Source: a virus. Taken from it: a DNA stretch of 30,470 nt. The DNA lies in the IMG/VR virus record IMGVR_UViG_3300030085_000899, positions 1 through 30,470 of that record. One strand, written 5' to 3'. The notes beneath the pieces were generated by a model, which saw nothing but the letters and a program-made list of their open reading frames with translations, did no database searches and was not told where the DNA came from. How positions within the stretch are numbered: the stretch's first letter is position 1; each line of letters starts with the position of its first letter. Positions 1 through 5,003 of this stretch are shown piece after piece. Made by a program: the position numbers and the translations under genes.

Positions 1-114
1 ACCCTCGTCATCGAGATCCTCATGCGGAAGTACGCGGATCTCCCATGTGCCACGAGTGTATCTGTTAGGATATGGGTTGATGTACTCGCGGATATGCTCT
101 TGTAGCATGTTCAT
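1..114 (-). CDS. Hypothetical protein, partial, runs off the left edge
   Basis: An open frame begins with ATG at 114-112 and stays open for 38 codons to base 1, so only the N-terminus is in the window. The protein begins MNMLQEHIREYINPY and continues through a TWEIRVLPHEDLDDEG segment. The start overlaps the TGA of the upstream gene in an ATGA arrangement, the translational coupling seen between its two upstream neighbours. A second ATG two codons in (108-106) is an alternative start. I do not recognise the family. It is the third gene of the short operon driven by the sigma70-like promoter near 641-669. Confidence 0.7.
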   Translation of the reverse strand, partial: MNMLQEHIREYINPYPNRYTRGTWEIRVLPHEDLDDEG

Positions 115-368
115 TGTAATACCTCGTTGATTTGTCCTTGTGCAGTAAAGATCTTTTGCCAGTAATTATACCAGATTTTGCCTTCAGCACGCATCGCATC
201 AATCATATCACGAACAAATGGTCCGTCAATGAGATCATCCCGATCAAGTTTGTCAGCATCATCCCAATCAATAGAACCATCATCATTCACGACTGTCAGC
301 AAAAACTCACCGTCAGTATAAGCGTAAGCATAACCGTCAGCAACGGTATAATACGTGGGAGTGTTCAT
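111..368 (-). CDS. Small hypothetical protein, tandem paralog of the gene at 365-610
   Basis: This 85-residue acidic protein has no signal peptide or membrane segment. Its first 15 residues contain a YTVADGYAYA motif followed by a DG turn and DGSIDWDDAD. The neighbouring upstream protein has the same layout (YIVADGNAYA, DG, DGTPDWDVSY), so the two look like a tandem duplication that has since diverged. The start ATG (368-366) overlaps the neighbour's TGA in an ATGA junction, and its own TGA overlaps the next start the same way. Function is unknown. It is a cytoplasmic accessory protein by inference, probably expressed early because a host-type promoter precedes the operon. Confidence 0.85.
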   Translation of the reverse strand: MNTPTYYTVADGYAYAYTDGEFLLTVVNDDGSIDWDDADKLDRDDLIDGPFVRDMIDAMRAEGKIWYNYWQKIFTAQGQINEVLQ

Positions 369-610
369 TTTACAAATACCTCACTGTTGTTGAATTCTGT
401 AGTAAGATCTGCTGCTTGCTTGAGCAGATTGCAGATATGAATAACATATTCTGCTTCATTATCACTCATACCACGCTCGAAGTCAAAGTCGTATGATACA
501 TCCCAATCGGGAGTACCATCCATCTTGACAGGAGCACCGAACATATAACCATCTTCTTCCATTGCATATGCGTTGCCGTCAGCAACGATATAGAAACTAG
601 GAGCAGTCAT
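365..610 (-). CDS. Small hypothetical protein, tandem paralog of the gene at 111-368
   Basis: This 81-residue acidic protein begins MTAPSFYIVADGNAYAMEED. It shares the VADGxAYA motif and the DGxxDWD motif with the downstream 85-residue protein, while the C-terminal halves differ. It is the first gene of a three-gene string with ATGA overlaps. The start ATG (610-608) lies 30 bases downstream of the -10 element of a near-consensus sigma70 promoter. The bases just before the ATG (CCTCAATC) are a poor ribosome binding site, so initiation may be weak or leader-dependent. I do not recognise a family. Confidence 0.87.
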   Translation of the reverse strand: MTAPSFYIVADGNAYAMEEDGYMFGAPVKMDGTPDWDVSYDFDFERGMSDNEAEYVIHICNLLKQAADLTTEFNNSEVFVK

Positions 611-640
611 GATTGAGGAAAAGTAATTGGATCTGAATTA

Positions 641-669
641 AGTATAGTATGTATAGGGGAGAGTGTCAA
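641..669 (-). promoter_or_regulatory. Near-consensus sigma70 promoter for the 610-to-1 operon
   Basis: Read on the minus strand, TTGACA (669-664) is followed by a 17-base spacer and TATACT (646-641). That is a full-match -35 and a five-of-six -10 at optimal spacing. It occupies the short intergenic gap after the TGA of the gene at 672-1118 and before the gene starting at 610. Promoters of this host type are known from early genes of T4-like cyanophages. Assigning early timing here is inference. Confidence 0.85.
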
Positions 670-671
670 CC

Positions 672-1118
672 TCATTTGTAGAGGTAACCACCCGCCCAAT
701 CACAGTTCTCCAATACCCACTCACGCTGACTAATGATGCGAAGATCGAAGCGAACATCCTTAGCAGGTGCTTTCCATGATGCTGGTTTGTACAGTTCACC
801 AGTATTCTTGTCAACAAATGCATGGACACTCTGACTACCATCAGTGCATGTCTGAACAACCTTGTGATACTTACGACCAGTCACAATGCTGAACTTGTAG
901 AGATCTTTGCCTTCTTTGTACTCAGCAATACGCTCTTCCCAGTATTGTGGATTGTCAGAACTAGGCATCAAGAACTGAGCACGCTTGATAGACTGTTCAA
1001 GAAAGTTCTGCTCCAGTGCTTCACAAAGCATTTGAGTATACTTGAGAGCGTTAGCAGCAATCACTTGACGTGCTGCTTGAACTTTCTCGAATTCTTGAAG
1101 GGTCATGGTGGTGGTCAT
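672..1118 (-). CDS. Hypothetical phage protein, 148 aa
   Basis: I place the start at ATG 1118-1116 (MTTTMTLQEFEKVQAARQ). AGGA lies about 8 bases upstream, and an extended -10 promoter lies 25 bases upstream. The frame stays open to 1226, but that extension overlaps the previous gene's end and the promoter. The N-terminal half looks helical (residues 7-60). The C-terminal half is richer in beta-type sequence, with a GRKYHKVVQ segment, an HAFVDKNTGELYKPASW segment, and a run of K and R near the DVRFDLR segment. It resembles small proteins common in cyanophage genomes, but I cannot name a function. It appears to be transcribed as its own unit. Confidence 0.88.
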   Translation of the reverse strand: MTTTMTLQEFEKVQAARQVIAANALKYTQMLCEALEQNFLEQSIKRAQFLMPSSDNPQYWEERIAEYKEGKDLYKFSIVTGRKYHKVVQTCTDGSQSVHAFVDKNTGELYKPASWKAPAKDVRFDLRIISQREWVLENCDWAGGYLYK

Positions 1119-1143
1119 GTGTGTGTCCTGTGTTGATGAACTT

Positions 1144-1152
1144 ATTATAGCA
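1144..1152 (-). promoter_or_regulatory. Extended -10 promoter upstream of the gene at 672-1118
   Basis: On the minus strand TGCTATAAT (1152-1144) is a perfect extended -10 element (TGn plus TATAAT). No consensus -35 lies 16-18 bases upstream, which fits an extended -10 promoter. It sits in the 47-base gap between the TGA at 1166 and the ATG at 1118, exactly 25 bases from that ATG. The context TATAATAAGnnCATC recurs at the same distance before the gene starting at 1381. Confidence 0.65.
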
Positions 1153-1165
1153 AGGGGAGAGGCAA

Positions 1166-1381
1166 TCACACGCTGCCTTGTGCAACTTCTGCAAGTGGCA
1201 CACGCTTGACGGTGAGACGACGCCACCCACGGATGTCACGGATACCCTCAACCACTTGGTTCACCACGTTGTTGTGCTGGCGGTTGAGACCACGCATGGA
1301 CTTGGTAGCAGGACGTGTGATGTAGAAGATGCTGGTGGTCAGATCTTCGTTGCAGATGCTGATTTCGTAAGCGTTGGGCAT
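1166..1381 (-). CDS. Small basic hypothetical protein, 71 aa
   Basis: The start ATG (1381-1379) is preceded by AAGGGA with a 7-base gap, a good ribosome binding site, and by TATAAT 25 bases upstream. The protein begins MPNAYEISICNEDLTTS. It is basic in its C-terminal two-thirds (RPATKSMRGLNRQ, then RGWRRLTVKRVPL), so nucleic-acid binding is possible, but no known fold is visible. Its own promoter and leader suggest it is a separate transcription unit or an internal operon start. I do not recognise the family. Confidence 0.8.
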   Translation of the reverse strand: MPNAYEISICNEDLTTSIFYITRPATKSMRGLNRQHNNVVNQVVEGIRDIRGWRRLTVKRVPLAEVAQGSV

Positions 1382-1386
1382 GGGTG

Positions 1387-1412
1387 GTTCCCTTGACGAT
1401 GTTCTTATTATA
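1387..1412 (-). promoter_or_regulatory. TATAAT promoter element and leader shared with another gene
   Basis: TATAAT (1412-1407, minus strand) is followed by AAGAACATC and the 13-base leader TCGTCAAGGGAAC (1399-1387), which ends 5 bases before the ATG at 1381. The same 13 bases occur at 2011-1999, also exactly 5 bases before an ATG. The leader contains the AAGGGA ribosome binding site, but the identity extends beyond it. No consensus -35 is visible. Confidence 0.55.
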
Positions 1413-1417
1413 AGGGG

Positions 1418-1567
1418 TCAGGAGTGCCCTGGGTGCATCCTGCGGTACAGTTCGTCAACTGTCACCTCCAGTTCAGCAGCGATGCGCTCATCACGCATAA
1501 TATCTTCTTCCTGCTGCAATCCTTCGAGCAGGTAGCGATCAAGCATTACTTCTTCAATAGTAGACAT
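1418..1567 (-). CDS. Very small hypothetical protein, 49 aa
   Basis: This frame runs from ATG 1567-1565 to TGA 1420-1418. The protein begins MSTIEEVMLDRYLLEGLQQE and ends YRRMHPGHS. It starts 4 bases after the TGA of the upstream 60-residue gene, so it fits the packed operon. Its second half, AAELEVTVDELY, resembles the AAELEMSVEEMLL segment at the C-terminus of that neighbour, which suggests the two are duplicated or share a short helical interaction motif. It is acidic and looks fully helical. Function is unknown. It fills what would otherwise be a 190-base gap. Confidence 0.75.
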   Translation of the reverse strand: MSTIEEVMLDRYLLEGLQQEEDIMRDERIAAELEVTVDELYRRMHPGHS

Positions 1568-1571
1568 AGTT

Positions 1572-1754
1572 TCAGAGGTGAGTGTTTTCCATAAGGAGCA
1601 TTTCTTCGACAGACATTTCTAGTTCTGCCGCTTTGAGTTCAAGATGATCACAGCATGTGTCATCATCGTGCATGTCAATCTCTTCGACATCAACCAGTGA
1701 GGTAAGTTTGCCGAAGAGAAAGTCAATGAAATCGTGGTCGTCTTTGCTAAACAT
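1572..1754 (-). CDS. Small acidic hypothetical protein, 60 aa
   Basis: I choose ATG 1754-1752 (MFSKDDHDFIDFLFGKLTSL). A GTG three codons upstream (1763) is an alternative that overlaps the preceding gene. The preceding TGA (1759-1757) is only two bases from the chosen ATG, which suggests coupled translation with no strong ribosome binding site. The protein is strongly acidic (EEIDMHDDD). It has adjacent cysteines in DTCCDH and a C-terminal AAELEMSVEEM helix like the one in the downstream 49-residue protein. No family is recognised. Confidence 0.72.
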   Translation of the reverse strand: MFSKDDHDFIDFLFGKLTSLVDVEEIDMHDDDTCCDHLELKAAELEMSVEEMLLMENTHL

Positions 1755-1756
1755 GA

Positions 1757-1993
1757 TCAGCACATTGCGGGGGAATAGTCTTTGCCAGTGTATTCTTCAG
1801 TGTTGATGCCAGTGACAACAGCACCATTAGCAACATAGTTGCGGACTTCATACTGCATCTCAGTCTTGACTTTGGTAGCGAAGAAGACCATCTCATTGCT
1901 GCAACCAGGGTGCCAAACGACTTTCTTAACGAAACGTTTGCCAGTGCCGACAGGATAGTAATCAATCTTGGTGGCAGAGGTGAAGAGTTGCAT
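1757..1993 (-). CDS. Small hypothetical protein, 78 aa
   Basis: The start ATG (1993-1991) has AAGGGA 7 bases upstream and the same 13-base leader found before the gene at 1381. The protein begins MQLFTSATKIDYYPVGTGKR and ends DYSPAMC. The sequence is mixed, with beta-like stretches (KFVKKVVWHPGC, EMVFFATKVKTEM, EVRNYVANGAVV), so a small beta-rich fold is plausible. No membrane segment or catalytic motif is seen. It probably heads a three-gene unit with the 60- and 49-residue genes. Function is unknown. Confidence 0.82.
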   Translation of the reverse strand: MQLFTSATKIDYYPVGTGKRFVKKVVWHPGCSNEMVFFATKVKTEMQYEVRNYVANGAVVTGINTEEYTGKDYSPAMC

Positions 1994-1998
1994 GGGGT

Positions 1999-2024
1999 GT
2001 TCCCTTGACGACTTCTATAGAATA
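1999..2024 (-). promoter_or_regulatory. Repeated 13-base leader with a weak -10-like element
   Basis: TCGTCAAGGGAAC (2011-1999, minus strand) is identical to the leader at 1399-1387 and lies the same 5 bases from its ATG. At 2024-2019 the hexamer TATTCT stands 25 bases from the ATG, the same distance as TATAAT at the other two sites. It matches the consensus poorly, so the promoter call is weak. The leader repeat is directly visible. Confidence 0.4.
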
Positions 2025-2026
2025 CA

Positions 2027-2209
2027 TCATTCAGGGTGCTGTGGGTCAGTTGGTAGACAGTTCAACAACTGGTTGTAGGTGGCACTGGCGCTGACCTTGT
2101 AATGGTAAGCATACTCATTGGTTCTCCCCATAGGACAACCCATCATCATGTCCATCAGAAAACGGATCTGTGAGGCGCTCAGGGGAACGTTGGCAGTGTG
2201 GTCAATCAT
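2027..2209 (-). CDS. Small hypothetical protein, 60 aa
   Basis: The ATG (2209-2207) overlaps the TGA of the methyltransferase gene in an ATGA junction, so it looks translationally coupled to it. The protein begins MIDHTANVPLSASQIRFLMD and contains a Met-rich MDMMMGCPMGR segment, then a Tyr-rich EYAYHYKVSASATYNQ segment. It is too short for a recognisable domain. Its position suggests it is the last gene of the 5457-to-2027 string, but nothing in it points to a role in DNA modification. Confidence 0.78.
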   Translation of the reverse strand: MIDHTANVPLSASQIRFLMDMMMGCPMGRTNEYAYHYKVSASATYNQLLNCLPTDPQHPE

Positions 2210-3072
2210 AAGTGGTTCAGGACGCTTGTAGACGCTTGTGGAGGGGTCTCAGGCACTGCATCATAGTTCGTGATGTATAGATGCTGGACCTTTGCACCCT
2301 CATGATCCTTATTTTTACCAAATCGCTGAGCATATGTAAAGTCCTTTGTCATGATATTAAAATCTTTGTACTGCTCACGATAGAACTCATTGTCACTGTG
2401 TACTATCATCCATTTGTATGGTGCATCCTTCAACCTACTAACCATTCTACTGTGTACATCATCCCCTCCATCACCACTGTGATACCCAAGGCGATCAAGA
2501 TAAGGAGGATCAAGGAATACGAAGTCATCTGCAGTTGCCTCATTAAGTGCTAGTTCAAAGTCACCATGTAATAGTGTAGATTTATTCAGCATCGATTGAT
2601 ATGCACCACTCGTGCTGTGCTCTAGATTACATGCAAACTTCTTGTAATGTCCGAATGGTACATTGAATTCACCTTTTGCATTGTATCGCTCCATACCAGA
2701 GAAACACAACTGTCGTACAATCACATATGATATTGCTCTACTCCAATAGTTCTGCATCTCAGGATCAAACTCTTGATTGATGTCATTACGAGCATCATAA
2801 AACTTCTCTTCTAGTTCATCATGATCCATTGCCTTCATTCTCTGTGTCTCTTGACATAGACGACGCAATCCTTGATTAGATGATACTTGCCTGTATAGAT
2901 TAATCACATCCCAGTTAGTATCACATAGCACTGCTGGTTTACCAACATGAAAAGACACCGCAGCACCGCCACAGAACGGTTCCACGATGCGATTGAATTC
3001 TTTGGGCATCATGCGTGAGATGATCTTCAACTCACGCGACTTGCCACCTTGATACTTAACTAGCGGTTTCAT
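2206..3072 (-). CDS. dam: D12-class (Dam-like) DNA N6-adenine methyltransferase
   Basis: This 288-residue protein is a SAM-dependent adenine methyltransferase of the D12 class, the class of E. coli and T4 Dam and of DpnM. The SAM-binding KYQGGK motif lies at residues 6-11 and EPFCGG at 31-36. The conserved RYNAKGEFNVPFG segment lies near 129-141, and the catalytic DPPY at 188-191. I choose ATG 3072 because it places KYQGGK at the family's usual position. A GTG 45 bases upstream gives an N-terminal extension with no family match. The gene overlaps the end of the upstream candidate nuclease by 17 bases. The recognition site cannot be read from sequence, and GATC is only the common choice for this class. 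It likely protects phage DNA from the neighbouring nuclease or from host enzymes. Confidence 0.93.
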   Translation of the reverse strand: MKPLVKYQGGKSRELKIISRMMPKEFNRIVEPFCGGAAVSFHVGKPAVLCDTNWDVINLYRQVSSNQGLRRLCQETQRMKAMDHDELEEKFYDARNDINQEFDPEMQNYWSRAISYVIVRQLCFSGMERYNAKGEFNVPFGHYKKFACNLEHSTSGAYQSMLNKSTLLHGDFELALNEATADDFVFLDPPYLDRLGYHSGDGGDDVHSRMVSRLKDAPYKWMIVHSDNEFYREQYKDFNIMTKDFTYAQRFGKNKDHEGAKVQHLYITNYDAVPETPPQASTSVLNHL

Positions 3073-3709
3073 AGATCTTGCTGATGTCAAATCCTTCTTC
3101 AAGGAATACTTTCTCACATTCTACCACAGCACGCTCTTGTCTGCGACGCTCAAGATCAGTGAAGTTGATGTCATAACGATTGTACAGATATTCTTCCGTG
3201 TTGTACACTCGTACACCCTTCTCATTGAGGTAGTGATACACATTCATGCGCGGATCACCAGCATCATACTCATCCTTGAGGATAATATAGCGCACCTCTT
3301 TACCTGGGTACTGTTCTTTGAGCGCAGCAATGTACCACTCATATTCAGAGAGTTCACTATCTTCACTCTTAGTGTTGTTGAATGACTTGCCTTTGCTGTT
3401 GATAGCAGTTACCATGTCCTCATCAACAACAAGAATATCAACATGATGATGTTTACGTTTCTTGTTGGGATTACGAAGAGGAATAGGATGCTCTTGTGTC
3501 ACATTGACGTGCTTCTCACTGTCACGAATTGCCTTGAAGATCTCATCTTGGAAATAGTTTCCACCTTTGATGTTGATGTTCGCGTGTGCAATGCGAGCGA
3601 GTGAGCGTAGAAGTTCGTACTTGTTCAATGTGCTTTGTTTACCTATGGTTATCATAGCGGGGTTGTCACCCTGTTGCACTGGTAGAGTGTACACTTGATC
3701 AACTGTCAC
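3056..3709 (-). CDS. Candidate restriction-like (PD-(D/E)XK-type) nuclease, 217 aa
   Basis: The layout resembles a PD-(D/E)XK fold. A helix with a Glu at residue 56 (NYFQDEIFKAI) is followed by basic KKRKHHH, then the strand VDILVV with Asp91, then VTAINSKGKSF with Lys106. The usual acidic residue of (D/E)xK is replaced by Asn104. A further strand (VRYIILKDEYD) follows. The gene overlaps the adenine methyltransferase, the usual arrangement of a type II restriction-modification pair. The annotated GTG start (3709) overlaps the upstream small gene by 11 bases. ATG 3655 (MITIGKQSTLNKYELLRS) is a reasonable alternative. The coding call is firm and the nuclease call is inference. It could instead be an inactive relative or a nuclease acting on host DNA. 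Confidence 0.7.
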   Translation of the reverse strand: MTVDQVYTLPVQQGDNPAMITIGKQSTLNKYELLRSLARIAHANINIKGGNYFQDEIFKAIRDSEKHVNVTQEHPIPLRNPNKKRKHHHVDILVVDEDMVTAINSKGKSFNNTKSEDSELSEYEWYIAALKEQYPGKEVRYIILKDEYDAGDPRMNVYHYLNEKGVRVYNTEEYLYNRYDINFTDLERRRQERAVVECEKVFLEEGFDISKIYETAS

Positions 3710-3857
3710 CGAAGATAGGGATGATGTTAGTTTTTGCGTGTTGAGTTTTGTTTATGTGCTGCTCCCACAGAGCGGCATCTTCCAAATTGTAAAAGATCGC
3801 TTCTTGGCGCGACGTGCCTTTCTTCTTGTTCCTCATCCACACAACTGCGTACTTCAT
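3699..3857 (-). CDS. Very small basic hypothetical protein, 52 aa
   Basis: ATG 3857-3855 opens a frame that ends with TGA at 3701-3699. The protein begins MKYAVVWMRNKKKGTSRQEA, continues IFYNLEDAALWEQHI, and ends IIPIFGDS. A short strand, a basic turn and an amphipathic helix are plausible, which is typical of small real phage proteins. It lies out of phase inside the tail of the 103-residue gene and overlaps the next start by 11 bases. The protein-like sequence and its fit in the string support it. The competing frame over the same bases is Arg/Ser/Gln-rich and looks less like a folded protein. Function is unknown. Confidence 0.75.
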   Translation of the reverse strand: MKYAVVWMRNKKKGTSRQEAIFYNLEDAALWEQHINKTQHAKTNIIPIFGDS

Positions 3858-4038
3858 GCCAAAAACAGGGATAAACTAAAATGTTAACATAGTGACGACC
3901 CCACCGTGAGTTTGCACTCTTGGGCAATGGGATGTCTTTGAAGCAAATAGTAATGTACTCTTCGCTTATGAAAGAAATATAACCTGTAACATGCCCATAT
4001 GTCACAGGTTGTAGCAATTCAAAATCAATCGACTTCAT
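3727..4038 (-). CDS. Hypothetical protein, 103 aa, with an out-of-phase overlapping tail
   Basis: The start ATG 4038-4036 (MKSIDFELLQPVTYGHVTGY) overlaps the end of the preceding gene by 14 bases. The frame extends to 4098 but would then overlap 74 bases of that gene. Residues 1-60 look like a compact beta-rich domain (GYISFISEEYITICFKDI, then SRWGRHYVNILVY). Residues 61-103 are hydrophilic and lie entirely over the 52-residue gene in another frame. That tail is probably unselected or recently gained. I do not recognise the family. Confidence 0.78.
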   Translation of the reverse strand: MKSIDFELLQPVTYGHVTGYISFISEEYITICFKDIPLPKSANSRWGRHYVNILVYPCFWHEVRSCVDEEQEERHVAPRSDLLQFGRCRSVGAAHKQNSTRKN

Positions 4039-4222
4039 CGAATGCTTTACGATCTTTGTTTTGTGGTTTAGGGAGACGGAACATCTCCTTAAGATCATTC
4101 AACTCATTGATCTGTTTCTGCAGGTTATCAATTTGTGCCTGTAGAATAGAAGCATTGTGATCGTTGTTCTTCTGCAGCATCAGCATGTTCTCTACTGCAG
4201 TTTTAAAATCGTCTTCAGTCAT
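4025..4222 (-). CDS. Small coiled-coil protein, 65 aa
   Basis: The start is ATG 4222-4220, two bases after the TGA of the upstream gene (4227-4225). The protein begins MTEDDFKTAVENMLMLQKNN. It then has a heptad-like stretch, SILQAQIDNLQKQINELNDL (residues 25-44), with I/L at a and d positions, so a short coiled coil and oligomerisation are likely. The tail is charged (KPQNKDRKAFDEVD). No ribosome binding site is obvious, so coupling to the upstream gene is likely. It could be a small scaffold or regulatory subunit, but the role is unknown. Confidence 0.83.
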   Translation of the reverse strand: MTEDDFKTAVENMLMLQKNNDHNASILQAQIDNLQKQINELNDLKEMFRLPKPQNKDRKAFDEVD

Positions 4223-4224
4223 AA

Positions 4225-4476
4225 TCAGAAACGGTTAGGAATTTCTTTGTAGTATTCACGAGAACCATATCCACTCAGTAGATCACGAAGTTCACGAGCA
4301 CGAACATAATGGTTCTCATGATATTTTATCACATCATCGACGCAAGATAGCATCTCTTCATATGCCTGTCTTGGCGATACTTTGTCATCTTGGAGGTAAT
4401 CGTCGATAGCATCTTGCATACGACATAGGCGTTGCTTTTCATAAGTTTTGTCAGGTCCGATGATTGGTGATGTCAC
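4225..4476 (-). CDS. Hypothetical protein, 83 aa, GTG start
   Basis: A GTG at 4476-4474 overlaps the TGA of the upstream gene (GTGA junction). No in-frame ATG lies near the N-terminus, so GTG is preferred. The protein begins MTSPIIGPDKTYEKQRLCRM and looks mostly helical (RMQDAIDDYL, PRQAYEEMLSCVDDVIKYH, RARELRDLLSGYG). It has no membrane segment or recognised motif. It sits in a run of four small genes with minimal spacing (4664 to 4025). Function is unknown. Confidence 0.82.
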   Translation of the reverse strand: MTSPIIGPDKTYEKQRLCRMQDAIDDYLQDDKVSPRQAYEEMLSCVDDVIKYHENHYVRARELRDLLSGYGSREYYKEIPNRF

Positions 4477-4664
4477 GAATTAAACTCCTCGTTACGACGT
4501 TTGTCTAGGTAAGCAATAATTTCACCACGCCATTCTAACAACTCATGATAACATTGTTGATCATGTGCATCCTGGCGCAGTTCATGATCTGGTTTCAACA
4601 CACTCTCATAGAAGATAAAGAAAGCATCCTTGCGTTTCTCATGTTTGGTTGTGTTCCAGTCCAT
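4473..4664 (-). CDS. Small charged hypothetical protein, 63 aa
   Basis: ATG 4664-4662 starts MDWNTTKHEKRKDAFFIFYE. The rest is charged and probably helical (ELRQDAHDQQCYHELLEWRGEIIAYLDKRR). It follows the largest gap in this part of the string, 69 bases containing a hairpin, so it may start a sub-operon. Its TGA overlaps the next gene's GTG. No strong ribosome binding site is visible; the bases before the start are A/T-rich. No family is recognised. Confidence 0.8.
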   Translation of the reverse strand: MDWNTTKHEKRKDAFFIFYESVLKPDHELRQDAHDQQCYHELLEWRGEIIAYLDKRRNEEFNS

Positions 4665-4704
4665 TTGATTTTAACGTGGGTCTAGGTATTTTAGATTGTT
4701 TTGT

Positions 4705-4724
4705 GAGCATATCTGGATATACTC
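4705..4724 (-). other. Intergenic hairpin with 8-bp stem and 4-base loop
   Basis: In the 69-base gap before the gene starting at 4664, the minus strand reads GAGTATAT-CCAG-ATATGCTC. It pairs over 8 positions with one G-U pair. No T-rich run follows on the minus strand, so it does not look like an intrinsic terminator for this operon. It could be an RNA-processing or stability element in the leader of the 4664 gene. Confidence 0.4.
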
Positions 4725-4733
4725 ATGATTTCT

Positions 4734-5003
4734 TTATGATTGAGGTCCCCAACCATCATTCTCGGGTACAACATCGTCATCGTCTACACGATCAACGGAT
4801 GCAATGTCACAAACTGGCACCTCATGCTGTCCACCAATCAAATACCATGGCATAATCTGTCCATGGTATTCTGGATGTGCTTGGAAGTCTTCAGGATAGA
4901 CACGATCACCGATGTACTTTATCTCGCTTTCTGGAATAGCGTGATCGCGTAACATTGCTTGTAGTTGCAAGTGCGTCAACTCTGGTTGCGTGGGTACTTT
5001 CAT
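4734..5003 (-). CDS. Hypothetical acidic protein, 89 aa
   Basis: I choose ATG 5003-5001 (MKVPTQPELTHLQLQAMLRD) because GGAGAA stands 3-8 bases upstream. The frame opens at 5045, but that extension has no ribosome binding site and overlaps the previous gene further. The N-terminal 35 residues look helical (THLQLQAMLRDHAIPESEI). An aromatic middle follows (DRVYPEDF, GQIMPWYLIGG), and the C-terminal tail is acidic (DRVDDDDVVPENDGWGPQS). Even with the later start it overlaps the DUF4385 gene by 98 bases in another frame. Function is unknown. Confidence 0.82.
   Translation of the reverse strand: MKVPTQPELTHLQLQAMLRDHAIPESEIKYIGDRVYPEDFQAHPEYHGQIMPWYLIGGQHEVPVCDIASVDRVDDDDVVPENDGWGPQS

Noticed and set aside
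132-440. Plus-strand open frame of 102 codons
   Set aside because: It lies opposite two clear coupled genes, has no ribosome binding site and its protein is low in recognisable structure.
1119-1226. 36-codon N-terminal extension of the 148-aa protein
   Set aside because: It covers the extended -10 promoter and the end of the preceding gene, and has Cys/Arg/Ser-rich non-protein-like sequence. ATG 1118 has a ribosome binding site.
3073-3117. 15-codon GTG-started extension of the methyltransferase
   Set aside because: The added residues have no family match and would deepen the overlap with the nuclease gene. ATG 3072 puts KYQGGK at the usual position.
4705-4724. Hairpin as an intrinsic terminator
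   Set aside because: The stem is good but no T run follows on the transcribed strand; kept only as an unassigned hairpin.
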